From contig CAWHOS010000009.1 of NCBI GenBank assembly GCA_963831105.1, forward strand, positions 372,001 to 436,000: a DNA stretch of 64,000 nucleotides. Reading direction: 5' to 3'. The notes beneath the pieces were generated by a model, which did not search any database, was not told where the DNA came from, and saw only the letters and a list, made by a program, of their open reading frames with translations. Positions 1 to 8,415 of this stretch are shown here, in pieces; the first letter of the stretch is position 1; each line of letters begins with the position of its first letter. This stretch comes from DATFQI01 sp963831105 (GTDB lineage Bacteria; Actinomycetota; Thermoleophilia; Solirubrobacterales; Solirubrobacteraceae). The translations under genes and the position numbers were made by a program.

Positions 1-668
1 TCGACCAGCTCGGCGAGGTCCCCGGCGGAGGCCTGCGCCTGCGTCGACAGCGACGGGATCACGGTCCCGACCACGCGCAGGCCGTAGCGGCGCGCGTAGT
101 AGCCGAGCGCGTCGTGGGTGGTCACGAGCGTGCGCTCGCGGGCCGGGATCCGGTCGATGCAGCGGCGCACCGCGGCGTCGAGCGCGCGCAGGCGGCGCAC
201 GCTGCGCTCGGCGTTGGCCTCGTAGGTGCTCGCGCCGGCCGGATCGGCCTTCGCCAGCGCGGCGGCGATCGCGGTCACGGCCGCCTCGGCGCGGATCGGG
301 TCCTGCCACCAGTGCGGGTCCTCCCCCGCGGCTCCGACGCGCTCGAGCAGGTCCAGCACGGGCGCGTCGGCGCCCGCGCTGTCGATCGCGCCGCCGAGCC
401 AGGAGTCGAGGTCGCCGCCCGAGCGCACCACGAGCGCCGCGCGCGCCAGCGCCTTCACGTCGCCCGGGCGCACCTCGTAGTCGTGCGGGTCGCTGTTGGG
501 CGCCAGAATGCCGCGCACCTCGGCACGGTCGCCGGCCACGGCGCGCGCCAGATCGGCGGCCTGCGTGGTCGTGGCGACGACCGTCGGGCGCCCGTCTGAG
601 CCGCCCGAGCCGCAGGCGGCGAGCAGCAGCGCGCAGGCGGCCGCGGTCACGAGTGGTGCGAAGCGCAT
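1..668 (-). CDS. znuA: Zinc/manganese ABC transporter substrate-binding lipoprotein (partial, C-terminus beyond window)
   Basis: Periplasmic-type metal-binding protein of the ZnuA/AdcA (SBP_bac_9) family that would deliver Zn2+ to an ABC permease. The start ATG at 668 gives a signal peptide ending in a lipobox (LLAAC) followed by a Gly/Ser linker. Family metal-site histidines are visible in NSDPHDYE, EDPHWWQDP and TTHDALGYYARRYG. No stop codon occurs before the window edge, so about the last quarter is missing; the permease and ATPase genes probably lie to the left. It is divergent from a Fur-family regulator, with a Fur/Zur-type palindrome in the 45-bp gap, so zinc repression is likely. A manganese specificity cannot be excluded from sequence alone. 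Confidence 0.88.
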   Translation of the reverse strand, partial: MRFAPLVTAAACALLLAACGSGGSDGRPTVVATTTQAADLARAVAGDRAEVRGILAPNSDPHDYEVRPGDVKALARAALVVRSGGDLDSWLGGAIDSAGADAPVLDLLERVGAAGEDPHWWQDPIRAEAAVTAIAAALAKADPAGASTYEANAERSVRRLRALDAAVRRCIDRIPARERTLVTTHDALGYYARRYGLRVVGTVIPSLSTQAQASAGDLAELV

Positions 669-683
669 TGCATCCCACCTTAC

Positions 684-701
684 TGAAAACGATTCTCGTT
701 A
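684..701. promoter_or_regulatory. Fur/Zur-type operator between znuA and zur
   Basis: TGAAAACGATTCTCGTTA contains two overlapping dyads: AACGA-ttc-TCGTT (perfect 5-bp arms) and GAAAA-cga-TTCTC (4 of 5). It resembles actinobacterial Zur boxes. It overlaps a TACCAT -10-like hexamer at 700-705 that lies 8 nt before the zur ATG, so the regulator probably represses itself and znuA from one site. Confidence 0.6.
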
Positions 702-713
702 CCATGGAGTGCG

Positions 714-1139
714 ATGGATGCCTGGACGGAGCACGCGCGCAAGGAGCTGGCCCGCGCAGGGCACCGCGCGGGCGGCGCCCGCGGCGAGGTGCTCGAGCTG
801 CTGGGCCGCCAGTCGTGCTGCCTCAGCGCGCAGGAGATCCACGACCGCCTGCGCGCCGGCGGGCGCGCCGTCGGGCTCGCCAGCGTCTACCGGGCGCTCG
901 ATGCGCTCGCGCAGCTCGGCCTGGTGCACCGGATCGACGTCGGCGGGACCGCCTGCTTCGAGCCCGCCGACCCCAGCGGCGATCATCACCATCACGCGAT
1001 CTGCGACCGCTGCGGCAAGAAGGACGCGTTCACCGACCCCGAGCTCGAGCGGCTGATCCACGGCCTCGGCGAGCGGCTCGGCTACGACGTCGGCGCCCAC
1101 GACGTCGTCTTGCACGGTTCCTGTCCTGACTGTTCCTGA
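714..1139 (+). CDS. zur: Fur-family metalloregulator, probable zinc uptake regulator
   Basis: A 141-residue Fur-family repressor with an N-terminal winged helix (about residues 15-85, including LSAQEIHDRL and GLASVYRALDAL) and a C-terminal metal-binding dimerisation domain. Visible ligands are the HHHHA stretch, CDRCGKKDAF (structural CxxC) and a terminal CPDC pair. The start at 714 was preferred because the ATG at 704 is out of frame. A TACCAT hexamer ends 8 nt upstream, suggesting a leaderless or nearly leaderless mRNA. Its divergent position beside a zinc-binding lipoprotein supports Zur rather than Fur, PerR or Nur, but metal identity is inferred. Confidence 0.85.
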   Translation: MDAWTEHARKELARAGHRAGGARGEVLELLGRQSCCLSAQEIHDRLRAGGRAVGLASVYRALDALAQLGLVHRIDVGGTACFEPADPSGDHHHHAICDRCGKKDAFTDPELERLIHGLGERLGYDVGAHDVVLHGSCPDCS

Positions 1140-1176
1140 CCGGTCCGATCCGGTCCGTCTGGTGTTCTGAAGGACC

Positions 1177-2856
1177 GTGTCGGATCGTCGTACCACGCGC
1201 CGCCAGGTCCTCGGCCTCGGCGCCGCCGCCTTCGCCGCGGCCTCACTGAAGAGCCCCGCCGCCGCCCTCGCAGACCGCCGAGCGCTGTTCGAGCTCGACC
1301 TCTCGAGCGAGGGGCTGACCGCCTCGGCCGCCGCCGCGGGCTGGCGCGCCACGCGGGTGCTGCGCGCCCCGCGCCGCTTCGACCTGATCGGCCTGCGCTG
1401 GGCGCACGGGAGCCGCGCCGAGGCGCAGGTCCGGGCTCGCCGGCGCGGCGGGCGCTGGACGCCGTGGGCGCCGCTGCACGTGATGGGCGACCACGGGCCC
1501 GACGGCGCGCGCCCCGTGGCCGGCACCGACCCCGCGTTCGTCGGCGCGGCCGACGAGTTCCAGCTGCGCCTGCGCGGCAACCCGCGCGCGCTGCGTGCCC
1601 GCTTCGTGCGCGCGCTGCCGACCGCGACCGTCGCGCGCCGCGTCGGCGAGCGGCTGCGCCGCCGCGCGCGCGCCTCCGCCCGCCCGCGCCAGACCGTCGG
1701 CCCGTCGGTGCGCGTGATCACCCGCTCTGAGTGGGGCGGCGACTCCGTGCCGCCCCGCGGGCCCGCCGAGTTCGGCGGCGTCGAGCTCGCGTTCGTCCAC
1801 CACACGGTGACCACGAACTCGTACAACCCGGAGGACTCGGCCGGGATCGTGCTCGGGATCGCGCGCTACCACCGCGACTCCAACGGCTGGAACGACCTCG
1901 GCTACAACTTCCTCGTCGACAAGTACGGCCAGGTCTTCGAGGGCCGCGCCGGAGGCATCGACGCGCCGGTGATCGGCGCCCAGGCGCAGGGCTACAACAG
2001 CGTCTCGACCGGCATCGCGGTGCTGGGCACCTACACCGACATCGCCAACAGCGAGCCCGGCATGGAGGCGCTCGCGCGCCTGATCGGCTGGAAGCTCACG
2101 CTCCACGGCGTGCCCGTGCAGGGCCAGGTCACCGTCACCTCGGCGGGCGGCTCGAGCAACCGCTACCGCTCCGGCACGCCGGTCACGTTCGAGCGCATCT
2201 CGGGCCACCGCGACGGGGACTCGACCTCGTGCCCCGGCAACGTGCTCTACGGGCAGCTCGCCGACCTGCGCACGCGCGCGGCGCGCTACGCCAGCGCGCT
2301 CGGGGCGACGCTGACGATGTACACGTCCAAGACCGTCCGCGGCGTCAAGGCCTCCGCGGTCGGCGGCGAGCTGCGCTTCTCAGACGGCTCCTCGCCCGCG
2401 GGCGTCCCGATCGAGATCGAGATCCAGGCGGGCGGGGCGGCCTGGACGTACTACGCGAGCGCCGTCGCCAACCCCGACGGGTCGTGGCTGACCAGCGTGT
2501 CGCTCCCCTACAGCGCGAACCTGCGCGCCGTCTTCCCGGGCGACTCACGGCCGCGGATGGAGTCCAAGGCGATCGCGGTCAAGGTCGTGCCGAGCCTGAA
2601 GATCGCGCTCTCCTCCTCGCGGCCGCGGCGCCGGCGCGCGCTGCGGGTCACGGGCACGATGAACCCGGCGACGCCGCGCGTGACCGTCACCTTCGAGCGC
2701 CGGGTGGGGCGCCGCTGGGTCCGCGTCCAGCGCAAGCGGATCGCCGTGACCGACGGCGCGTTCTCCACCATCGTCCGCCCGCCGGTCGCCGGCCGCTACC
2801 GCGTCTCGGTCAGCGGCGGCGGGATCACCCGCACCCGCCGCCTCCGCGCGCGCTGA
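1177..2856 (+). CDS. Tat-exported N-acetylmuramoyl-L-alanine amidase-like protein with PGRP domain
   Basis: A 559-residue exported protein starting with GTG. The N-terminus has a twin-arginine signal (TTRRQVLGLG followed by an Ala-rich segment). A peptidoglycan-recognition (amidase_2) domain spans roughly residues 178-370: RSEWGG, FVHHTV (first Zn ligand), a GYNFLVDKYGQVFEGRAGG core and GHRDGDSTSCPGN (second His and Cys ligands). The C-terminal ~180 residues look like two beta-sandwich repeats, probably cell-surface or wall-binding. It should cleave the amide bond between muramic acid and the stem peptide outside the membrane. Proteins of this architecture are common secreted hydrolases in actinobacteria. 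The stop is followed 2 nt later by a strong hairpin. Confidence 0.88.
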   Translation: MSDRRTTRRQVLGLGAAAFAAASLKSPAAALADRRALFELDLSSEGLTASAAAAGWRATRVLRAPRRFDLIGLRWAHGSRAEAQVRARRRGGRWTPWAPLHVMGDHGPDGARPVAGTDPAFVGAADEFQLRLRGNPRALRARFVRALPTATVARRVGERLRRRARASARPRQTVGPSVRVITRSEWGGDSVPPRGPAEFGGVELAFVHHTVTTNSYNPEDSAGIVLGIARYHRDSNGWNDLGYNFLVDKYGQVFEGRAGGIDAPVIGAQAQGYNSVSTGIAVLGTYTDIANSEPGMEALARLIGWKLTLHGVPVQGQVTVTSAGGSSNRYRSGTPVTFERISGHRDGDSTSCPGNVLYGQLADLRTRAARYASALGATLTMYTSKTVRGVKASAVGGELRFSDGSSPAGVPIEIEIQAGGAAWTYYASAVANPDGSWLTSVSLPYSANLRAVFPGDSRPRMESKAIAVKVVPSLKIALSSSRPRRRRALRVTGTMNPATPRVTVTFERRVGRRWVRVQRKRIAVTDGAFSTIVRPPVAGRYRVSVSGGGITRTRRLRAR

Positions 2857-2858
2857 AC

Positions 2859-2893
2859 CCGGAGTTGTTCAGCCTGAGGCTGAACAACTCCGG
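2859..2893. repeat. Perfect palindrome, copy A of the dispersed element; probable bidirectional terminator
   Basis: The left arm CCGGAGTTGTTCAGCC (2859-2874) is exactly complementary to 2878-2893 with a 3-nt TGA loop. It fits between the converging stops at 2856 and 2896, so it can end transcription of both genes. The same core recurs near 23.6, 55.7 and 57.75 kb, so it is also a member of a dispersed family. There is no T-tract. Confidence 0.8.
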
Positions 2894-2895
2894 AC

Positions 2896-3897
2896 TCAGC
2901 GGTTGGAGCGGAGCCATTCGCTGAGCCGTTCCGCCGCGACGCCGAGCGTCTCCCCCGCCTTCTCGACGCCGGCGCCGGCGTCGCGGAAGATCGCGCGGAA
3001 GCGCTCGGCGTAGAACTCGACCGCGTCGCCGGCCTGGGCGCGCGCGTCGACGGGGTCGCCGCGGCGGACGTACTCCCCGGCGACGATCCGGTCGTACTCG
3101 CCCGAGCGGACCCACTTCATCAGCTCCGAGACGCGCTTGACGGGGAACGCGTGGGTCTGGCCGAGCTCGATCCGCACGCGCGCGAGCTTGTCCCAGCCGG
3201 GCTCCCACTCCTCGTAGGCGGAGGCCTGGCGGACGAACGCGTCGAGGTCGAGCTTGCGCGAGGCCGTGCCGCCCGCCATCACCATCAGCGTCCGGCAGGT
3301 CACGAGCGGGTCGCGGTTGACCAGCGTGGCCGCGCGATCGCACGACAGCTCGGCGGCGCGGAACCACTCCAGCAGCGCGAGCTTGACGGCCAGCAGCGGC
3401 AGGCCGGCGAGCATCGGCATCCGGCTGAGCCCGGTCGCCGACAGCAGGATCATCAGCGCGGTCCGGTAGAGCACGTGGTCGGAGAGGATGTGGCCCGCCT
3501 CGTGGCCGAGCACCGTGCGCAGCTCCTGCTCGTCGAAGACCTCGACCGTGCGCGAGAAGACGACCACCATCGGGCGCTCGGAGCCGATCGCGGCCGCGTT
3601 GGTGACCGGGAACTGGGTGAGGTAGAGCTCGGGGATCTCGGCGATGTCCAGCCGCGCCAGCGCCGCGCGGTGGGCCGCGTAGACGTCGGGCAGCTGGTCG
3701 GAGCCGAGCTTGACCGAGCCCGCGAGGAAGACCTGCCGCAGCGCGCGCTCGTAGCCGTACTCGATCAGCTTGCGGACCACCTGGTCGAGCATCGGGATGC
3801 TCTTCAGGGCCGCCGTGGCGGCGCGGTCGGCGGGGTGCTCGTACGCCTTCGAGGAGATCTCGACGAGGCGCTGATCCTCCGGAAGCGGGTCGGTCAT
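2896..3897 (-). CDS. M48-family zinc metallopeptidase, membrane associated
   Basis: A 333-residue protein with the zincin motif HEAGH at residues 132-136 and a downstream Glu (AAELSCDRA, about residue 183) as third ligand, as in M48 peptidases. The segment between them (ALMILLSATGL to LPLLAVKLALL) is hydrophobic and may insert in or lie against the membrane. The N-terminal ~100 residues resemble the region before the catalytic domain in actinobacterial M48 proteins; the C-terminal ~100 residues are charged and helical. The gene is convergent with the PGRP amidase gene. Substrates cannot be inferred. Confidence 0.85.
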   Translation of the reverse strand: MTDPLPEDQRLVEISSKAYEHPADRAATAALKSIPMLDQVVRKLIEYGYERALRQVFLAGSVKLGSDQLPDVYAAHRAALARLDIAEIPELYLTQFPVTNAAAIGSERPMVVVFSRTVEVFDEQELRTVLGHEAGHILSDHVLYRTALMILLSATGLSRMPMLAGLPLLAVKLALLEWFRAAELSCDRAATLVNRDPLVTCRTLMVMAGGTASRKLDLDAFVRQASAYEEWEPGWDKLARVRIELGQTHAFPVKRVSELMKWVRSGEYDRIVAGEYVRRGDPVDARAQAGDAVEFYAERFRAIFRDAGAGVEKAGETLGVAAERLSEWLRSNR

Positions 3898-3919
3898 GGC
3901 GCCAAGGTAGCGGCGGTGC

Positions 3920-4306
3920 CTAACGGTCGCGTAGGCGGATCACGAGCCGCAGCCCGCTCCAGATGTCGTCGATCGCGCAGACCTTGTTGTCGACCAGCGC
4001 GTTCTCGAGCGCCAGCTCGCGGACCACGTCCTCCGTGAGGTCGGTCGGCAGCTTGGAGGCCCGCTTCGGCCACGCGATCCACAGGCCCGCGGCGGGCTCC
4101 ATCAGCGTCCGCAGCTTCGGCATCCGGCGCGCCAGGTCGGCCCGGCGATCGTGGAAGGAGAGGATCACGTCGGCCTTGCCGCGCGCGGTGGTGAGGACGC
4201 TGACGTCGTCGAGCGCGAAGCCGTCGGGCGCCCCGAGCACCAGCACCCGGTGGCCCGGCTTTATGCCCAGCTTGCGCGGCAGCGGCGTTCCGGAGTAGCC
4301 GGCCAT
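3920..4306 (-). CDS. DUF3052 family protein
   Basis: A 128-residue protein matching the DUF3052 family by its opening GYSGTPLPRKLG, the LGIKPG..V.VLGAP segment and the conserved end VDNKVCAIDDIWSGLRLV. The fold appears to be a compact alpha/beta domain related to the SAM-methyltransferase core but without an obvious catalytic motif. Biochemical function is unknown to me. It lies 22 nt upstream of, and in the same direction as, the M48 peptidase gene, so the two may be cotranscribed. Confidence 0.75.
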   Translation of the reverse strand: MAGYSGTPLPRKLGIKPGHRVLVLGAPDGFALDDVSVLTTARGKADVILSFHDRRADLARRMPKLRTLMEPAAGLWIAWPKRASKLPTDLTEDVVRELALENALVDNKVCAIDDIWSGLRLVIRLRDR

Positions 4307-4323
4307 GGGCGGACGCTACCGGC

Positions 4324-4353
4324 TTGACCGGTTCACGAATCCGCGCATAGCCG
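4324..4353 (+). promoter_or_regulatory. Possible promoter for the EAL gene
   Basis: TTGACC (4324-4329) and TAGCCG (4348-4353) are separated by 18 nt upstream of the EAL-domain gene. The -10 match is weak (TA only), so this is tentative. Confidence 0.25.
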
Positions 4354-4438
4354 GTAGGCGTGCCCGAACAGCCAGTCATCTGCGCAGACGCTTTCCCAGG
4401 TCTGGAACCCGAACGGTGAACGCGCTTCAATAACGGAG

Positions 4439-5653
4439 GTGGGTTACGAACCGGAACCCGGTGCGCTGGGCATATTCGATGCTGCGAACATCGAGCCGGT
4501 CTACCAGCCGATCGTCGATCTCCGCGACGGGAGCGTCGTCGGCTACGAGGCGCTCGCTCGCGGCAAGGGCGGCAACGGGCTCGCTTCGCCCGACGCGCTG
4601 TTCGCCGCGGCACGCGAGCTGGGCCGTGTCGCCGAGCTCGACCGCGCGTGCCGCGAGGCCGCGCTCGCGGGCGCGATCGAAGGCGGCCTGGGCGCGCCCT
4701 TCTGCCTGTTCGTCAACGCGGACGCCGGCGCGCTCGAGGACGACCTGCCGGACACGCCGCGCGGCGGGTTCACGCTCGTCATGGAGGTCACCGAGCGGGC
4801 GCTGACCGAGCGGCCCGAGCCGCTGCTGCGCGCGCTGACCGAGCTGCGCCGGATGGGCTGGGGCGTCGCGCTCGACGACGTCGGCGCCGACTCGCGCTCG
4901 CTGGCGCTGATGCCGGTGCTCTATCCCGACGTGATCAAGCTCGACCTGCGGCTGCTGCGCGACCGCGACCCCGAGGACGTCGCGCGGATCGTCACGGCCG
5001 TCGGCGCCGAGGCCGAGACGCGCCTGGCGACCGTGCTCGCGGAGGGCATCGACTCCGAGGAGCAGCTCGCGACCGCGCGCGCCGCCGGGGCCACGCTCGG
5101 CCAGGGCTACCTGCTCGGCGAGCCCGCGCCGCTGCCGGCCGAGCTGCCCAGCCCGGGCCGCGGCCTGCGCCTGACGAGCTCGGGCGGCGTGCCCGAGAAC
5201 GTCGTCCCGTTCCAGCGCGTGACGAACTGGCGCCGCCCCGCCGTGGGCTCCGGCGAGCTCGCCGAGCGTACGGCGGCGCTGCTCTCGGCCCAGGCGTCCA
5301 AGCTCGGTGACACGGGCCTGCTGCTCGCCGCCGTGCCCGACGACGACCCCCTTCCCCCTGACCAGCTCGCGCGCTACGAGCGCCTCGCCGAGTCGATCGG
5401 CTTCGTCGCCGTGCTCGGAGGCGGCGCCGCCGATCACGCGGACGCCATCCGCGGCGGCACGCTCCCTGCCGACGACCCGCTGCGCGGCACGTGGACCGAG
5501 GTCGCCCTCGGCCCGGGCTACGGCGCCTGCTTCGTCGCGCGCCGCGACGACGACGACACCTGGCGCTTCGCCACCTCCTACGACCACGAGACGGTGGTCG
5601 AGTGCGCGGTGGTGCTGATGGCGCGGATGCCGTCGCTCGCCGCCGTCGCCTGA
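4439..5653 (+). CDS. EAL-domain c-di-GMP phosphodiesterase
   Basis: A 404-residue cytoplasmic protein. The EAL domain covers about residues 15-240 and keeps the usual catalytic positions: EAL within VGYEALARG (37-39), an Asn in LFVNADAG, the metal Glu in MEVTER, the Asp pair in ALDDVGAD, Lys in VIKLDL, Glu in LAEGID and Gln in GQGYLLG. It should hydrolyse c-di-GMP to pGpG. The C-terminal ~160 residues look like a degenerate sensory domain that I cannot name. The annotated GTG at 4439 overlaps the GGAGG at 4435-4439, so the true start is uncertain. No GGDEF partner is in view. Confidence 0.82.
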   Translation: MGYEPEPGALGIFDAANIEPVYQPIVDLRDGSVVGYEALARGKGGNGLASPDALFAAARELGRVAELDRACREAALAGAIEGGLGAPFCLFVNADAGALEDDLPDTPRGGFTLVMEVTERALTERPEPLLRALTELRRMGWGVALDDVGADSRSLALMPVLYPDVIKLDLRLLRDRDPEDVARIVTAVGAEAETRLATVLAEGIDSEEQLATARAAGATLGQGYLLGEPAPLPAELPSPGRGLRLTSSGGVPENVVPFQRVTNWRRPAVGSGELAERTAALLSAQASKLGDTGLLLAAVPDDDPLPPDQLARYERLAESIGFVAVLGGGAADHADAIRGGTLPADDPLRGTWTEVALGPGYGACFVARRDDDDTWRFATSYDHETVVECAVVLMARMPSLAAVA

Positions 5654-5662
5654 CGGCGGGGG

Positions 5663-6487
5663 CTACGCCACGCGCGCGCCGAGCTCCGCGATCACCGCGG
5701 AGAGCTGGCTGCCCTGCCAGGCCATCGGCGACGAGCCGGGATCCTCGGAGCGCAGCTCGGCGCCCGGGATGGCCTCCGCGTAGCGCTCGCCGACCGCGTA
5801 GGGGTGCTCGGGATCGGCCTCGTCCCGGCTCGCGACGACGATCGTCGGCAGCGCGAGCTCGGCGAGCTCCGACCACGCCTGGAAGGGCTTCGAGCGCGGA
5901 ACGGCGCGCAGGGCGTCGGCGACCGCCTCGGGGTGCTCGTGGGCGCCGAGGCGCTGGCGCAGGACCTTGTAGATCGTCTCGTGCCAGCGCTCGGGTGACT
6001 TCGGCGTCCCGTAGGCCTCGACGAAGCCCTCCACGCCTCCCGTGCGCAGGCCCTCGGAGAGCGCGTCCCAGCGCCCCAGCCGGGCCTCCTCGTCCTCCTC
6101 GGAGTCGGGGTCGAAGGCCGGGGTGACGACGACGAGCCCCGCGACCCGGTCGCCGTGGTCGAGCGCGAAGCGCACGATCGTGTGGGCGCCCATCGAGGCG
6201 CCGGCGAGCAGCGCGCGCTCGATGCCGCGGTCGTCGAGCACGGCGAGCAGGTCGGCCGCGAGGTCCTCGTAGCGGTAGGCCTCGGGCGACGGCGCGGGCG
6301 ACGACGCGCCGTGGCCGCGGGCGTCGTAGGCGACCACGCGGTGGCCGTCGCGCTGGAGCGCGCGCGAGCCCATGACGACGTAACGGCGGGAGGCGGTCAG
6401 CCCGTGCAGCAGGACCACGGGCGTCCCCTCGCCGGACTCCTCGCCGGCGAGCTGCACGCCGCCTGCCTCGATGACGATCTCGGCCAT
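5663..6487 (-). CDS. Alpha/beta hydrolase
   Basis: A 274-residue alpha/beta-hydrolase-fold protein. It shows the oxyanion-hole HG (VVLLHGLTA), the DARGHG turn and the nucleophile elbow GASMGA (Ser about 98). An acidic residue is likely in SRDEADPEHPY. The usual catalytic His near the C-terminus (a GHxP-type motif) is not seen; the corresponding loop reads EDPGSSPMAW, so either the His in DPEHPY serves or activity is altered. The substrate is unknown. It ends 9 nt from the convergent EAL gene and starts 38 nt from the divergent thioredoxin gene. Confidence 0.78.
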   Translation of the reverse strand: MAEIVIEAGGVQLAGEESGEGTPVVLLHGLTASRRYVVMGSRALQRDGHRVVAYDARGHGASSPAPSPEAYRYEDLAADLLAVLDDRGIERALLAGASMGAHTIVRFALDHGDRVAGLVVVTPAFDPDSEEDEEARLGRWDALSEGLRTGGVEGFVEAYGTPKSPERWHETIYKVLRQRLGAHEHPEAVADALRAVPRSKPFQAWSELAELALPTIVVASRDEADPEHPYAVGERYAEAIPGAELRSEDPGSSPMAWQGSQLSAVIAELGARVA

Positions 6488-6512
6488 GCCGGGAGGTCTA
6501 GCAGCGCGGGAC

Positions 6513-6518
6513 TATTCT
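6513..6518 (+). promoter_or_regulatory. -10 element TATTCT for the thioredoxin-TPR gene
   Basis: TATTCT ends 7 nt before the GTG at 6526, which would place the transcription start at the start codon. A GGAGG at 6520-6524 is only 1 nt from the GTG and therefore unlikely to act as a normal ribosome binding site. Confidence 0.4.
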
Positions 6519-6525
6519 CGGAGGT

Positions 6526-7266
6526 GTGATCTTCGACGCCACGGACGAGACCTTCCAGGCCGACGTCGTCGAGCGCTCCCGCGAGCTGCCCGTCGTCGTC
6601 GACTTCTGGGCCGCCTGGTGCGGCCCCTGCCGCCAGCTCACGCCGATCCTCGAGAAGGCGGTGACCAAGCGCGAGGGCAAGGTCGCCCTCGCCAAGGTGG
6701 ACACGGACGCCAACCCGCGCGTGTCCACCGAGCACCGGATCCAGAGCATCCCGTCGGTGAAGGCCTACCGCGACGGCAAGGTCGTCGCCGAGTTCATGGG
6801 CGCCCAGCCCGGCCCGCAGGTCGAGCGGTTCCTCGACGCGCTCGTGCCCTCCGAGGCCGAGGAGCTCGTCAAGAGCGGCGGCGAGGCCGACCTGCGCCGC
6901 GCGCTCGAGCTCGAGCCCGGTCGCCCCGACGCGGCCGTCCCGCTCGCGCGCCTGCTCGCCGCCCGCGGCGAGCGCGAGGAGGCGCTCGAGCTGCTCTCCA
7001 ACGTCACCGGCTCCTTCGCCGCCGACGGGCTCGCCGCCCGCCTGCGGCTCGAGGGTGAGCCGGAGCTCGCGGACGCGTTCTCCGCGCTCGACCAGGGCGA
7101 GGTCGAGCGCGGGCTGGAGTCGCTGATCGGCGCGATCCCGTCGACGGAGGACCCGGACCGCCGCGACGACCTGCGCCGCTCCGTCGTCGGCGTGCTCGAC
7201 GAGCTCGGGGTCGAGCACCCCGTCTCGCGCGAGTCGCGCCGCAAGCTCGCCGCCGCGCTCTACTAG
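6526..7266 (+). CDS. Thioredoxin-domain protein with TPR-like C-terminus (CnoX/YbbN-like)
   Basis: A 246-residue cytoplasmic protein. Residues 1-110 are a thioredoxin fold with an intact redox motif WCGPC (Cys 32 and 35) and the cis-Pro segment IQSIPSVKAY. Residues ~115-246 are helical and Glu/Arg-rich, in the arrangement of the tetratricopeptide region of CnoX/YbbN chaperedoxins, which combine holdase and redox roles. Unlike Escherichia coli YbbN the CxxC is canonical, so thiol-disulfide exchange is plausible. Its stop codon overlaps that of the convergent dinB gene (7263-7266). Confidence 0.85.
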   Translation: MIFDATDETFQADVVERSRELPVVVDFWAAWCGPCRQLTPILEKAVTKREGKVALAKVDTDANPRVSTEHRIQSIPSVKAYRDGKVVAEFMGAQPGPQVERFLDALVPSEAEELVKSGGEADLRRALELEPGRPDAAVPLARLLAARGEREEALELLSNVTGSFAADGLAARLRLEGEPELADAFSALDQGEVERGLESLIGAIPSTEDPDRRDDLRRSVVGVLDELGVEHPVSRESRRKLAAALY

Positions 7267-8348
7267 ATCTCGAGTGCGAGCTGGCCCGCGACGGGCGGCG
7301 CCGGCGGCCGCGGCGGCTCCACGACGTCCTCGAACGACGCGATCCGGACCCCGAGCAGCCGCACCGGCTTCGGCGGCGCGTAGGCGCGCAGCAGCTCGAG
7401 CGCGATCTCCCGCACCACCTCGACGTCGTTGGTCGGCGCCTCGATCGAGCGGGCGCGGGTGGCGTTGGTCCAGTCGGCGAGGCGGACCTTGATCCCGATC
7501 GTGCGCCCGCGCCGGCCCTTCTTGGCCAGGCCCTCGCAGAGCTGCAGGCTCATCCGCCGCACCACCGCCTCGAGCTCGGCGAGATCGGAGACGTCCTCGT
7601 CGAAGGTCGTCTCGCTCGAGTAGGACTTGGCCGGGCCCGAGTCCGTCTCCACGGGCGAGTCGTCGCGGAATTCCGCGCGCGCCTTCAGGAACGCCGCCGT
7701 GCGCGACCCGAAGCGGGCGGCGAGCCGGCCTTCGTCGGCGCGCTGGAGCTGGCCGAGCGTCATCAGCCCGAGCTCGGCGAGCCGCTCGGCGGTCTTCGGC
7801 CCGATCCCGGGCACGCGGCTCGTCGGCGCGGTCGCGAAGCGCTCGCAGGCCTCCTCGCGACCCATCGCCACCAGCCCCGCGGGCTTGCCGTGGTCGCTGC
7901 AGCACTTGGCCACGAGCCGCGAGGGGCCGACCCCGACGGAGATCGTCACGCCGGTCTTCTCGCGCACCTCGTCGACGACCTCGCGCAGCACCCGCAGCGG
8001 CTTCGGGATGCCGGTCAGCTCCGCGTAGGCCTCGTCGAGCCCCACCCGCTGGACCCGGTCCAGGCGCGCGCACACGGCCTCCCAGACCGCCTTCGACGTC
8101 TCGCGATAGGCCTCGAAGTCGGGCGGGATCACGACCGCGTCCGGGCACAGCCGGCGCGCCTTGGAGGCGGGCATCGCGGAGCCGACGCCGAACTTGCGCG
8201 CCTCGTAGGAGGCCGTGGTCACGACGGCGCGCGGGCCGGAGCCCGCGACGATCACCGGGCGGCCCTTGAGCTCGGGCCGGCGGTTGAGCTCCACCGTGGC
8301 GTAGAAGGCGTCGCAGTCGAGATGGGCGATCACGCGGCGGGGCTCCAC
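7263..8348 (-). CDS. dinB: DNA polymerase IV (Y-family translesion polymerase)
   Basis: A 361-residue Y-family polymerase. Palm residues are visible in AHLDCDAFYATVE (first Asp pair) and VQRVGLDEAY (catalytic DE). The finger motif SYEARKFGVGSAMP, the thumb helix-hairpin-helix VPGIGPKTAERLAELG and a little-finger domain (ETTFDEDVSD to TIGIKVRLADW) follow in order. It makes error-prone lesion bypass possible. The GTG at 8348 is chosen because the domain starts immediately after it and further extension would run toward the divergent lipoprotein gene. No C-terminal beta-clamp motif is certain, although the end GQLALEI is similar to QLxLF. Confidence 0.92.
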   Translation of the reverse strand: MEPRRVIAHLDCDAFYATVELNRRPELKGRPVIVAGSGPRAVVTTASYEARKFGVGSAMPASKARRLCPDAVVIPPDFEAYRETSKAVWEAVCARLDRVQRVGLDEAYAELTGIPKPLRVLREVVDEVREKTGVTISVGVGPSRLVAKCCSDHGKPAGLVAMGREEACERFATAPTSRVPGIGPKTAERLAELGLMTLGQLQRADEGRLAARFGSRTAAFLKARAEFRDDSPVETDSGPAKSYSSETTFDEDVSDLAELEAVVRRMSLQLCEGLAKKGRRGRTIGIKVRLADWTNATRARSIEAPTNDVEVVREIALELLRAYAPPKPVRLLGVRIASFEDVVEPPRPPAPPVAGQLALEI

Positions 8349-8380
8349 CCACGTCTCATAGCAAGGCACCCCGACGGAAC

Positions 8381-8407
8381 TTGACTTCAAACGGGCCGCC
8401 CTAGAGT
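8381..8407 (+). promoter_or_regulatory. Promoter of the 8416 lipoprotein gene
   Basis: TTGACT (8381-8386) and TAGAGT (8402-8407) with a 15-nt spacer; the hexamer pair is good but the spacing short. Transcription would begin near the GTG at 8416, giving a leaderless message. Confidence 0.45.
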
Positions 8408-8415
8408 GTCGCCGG

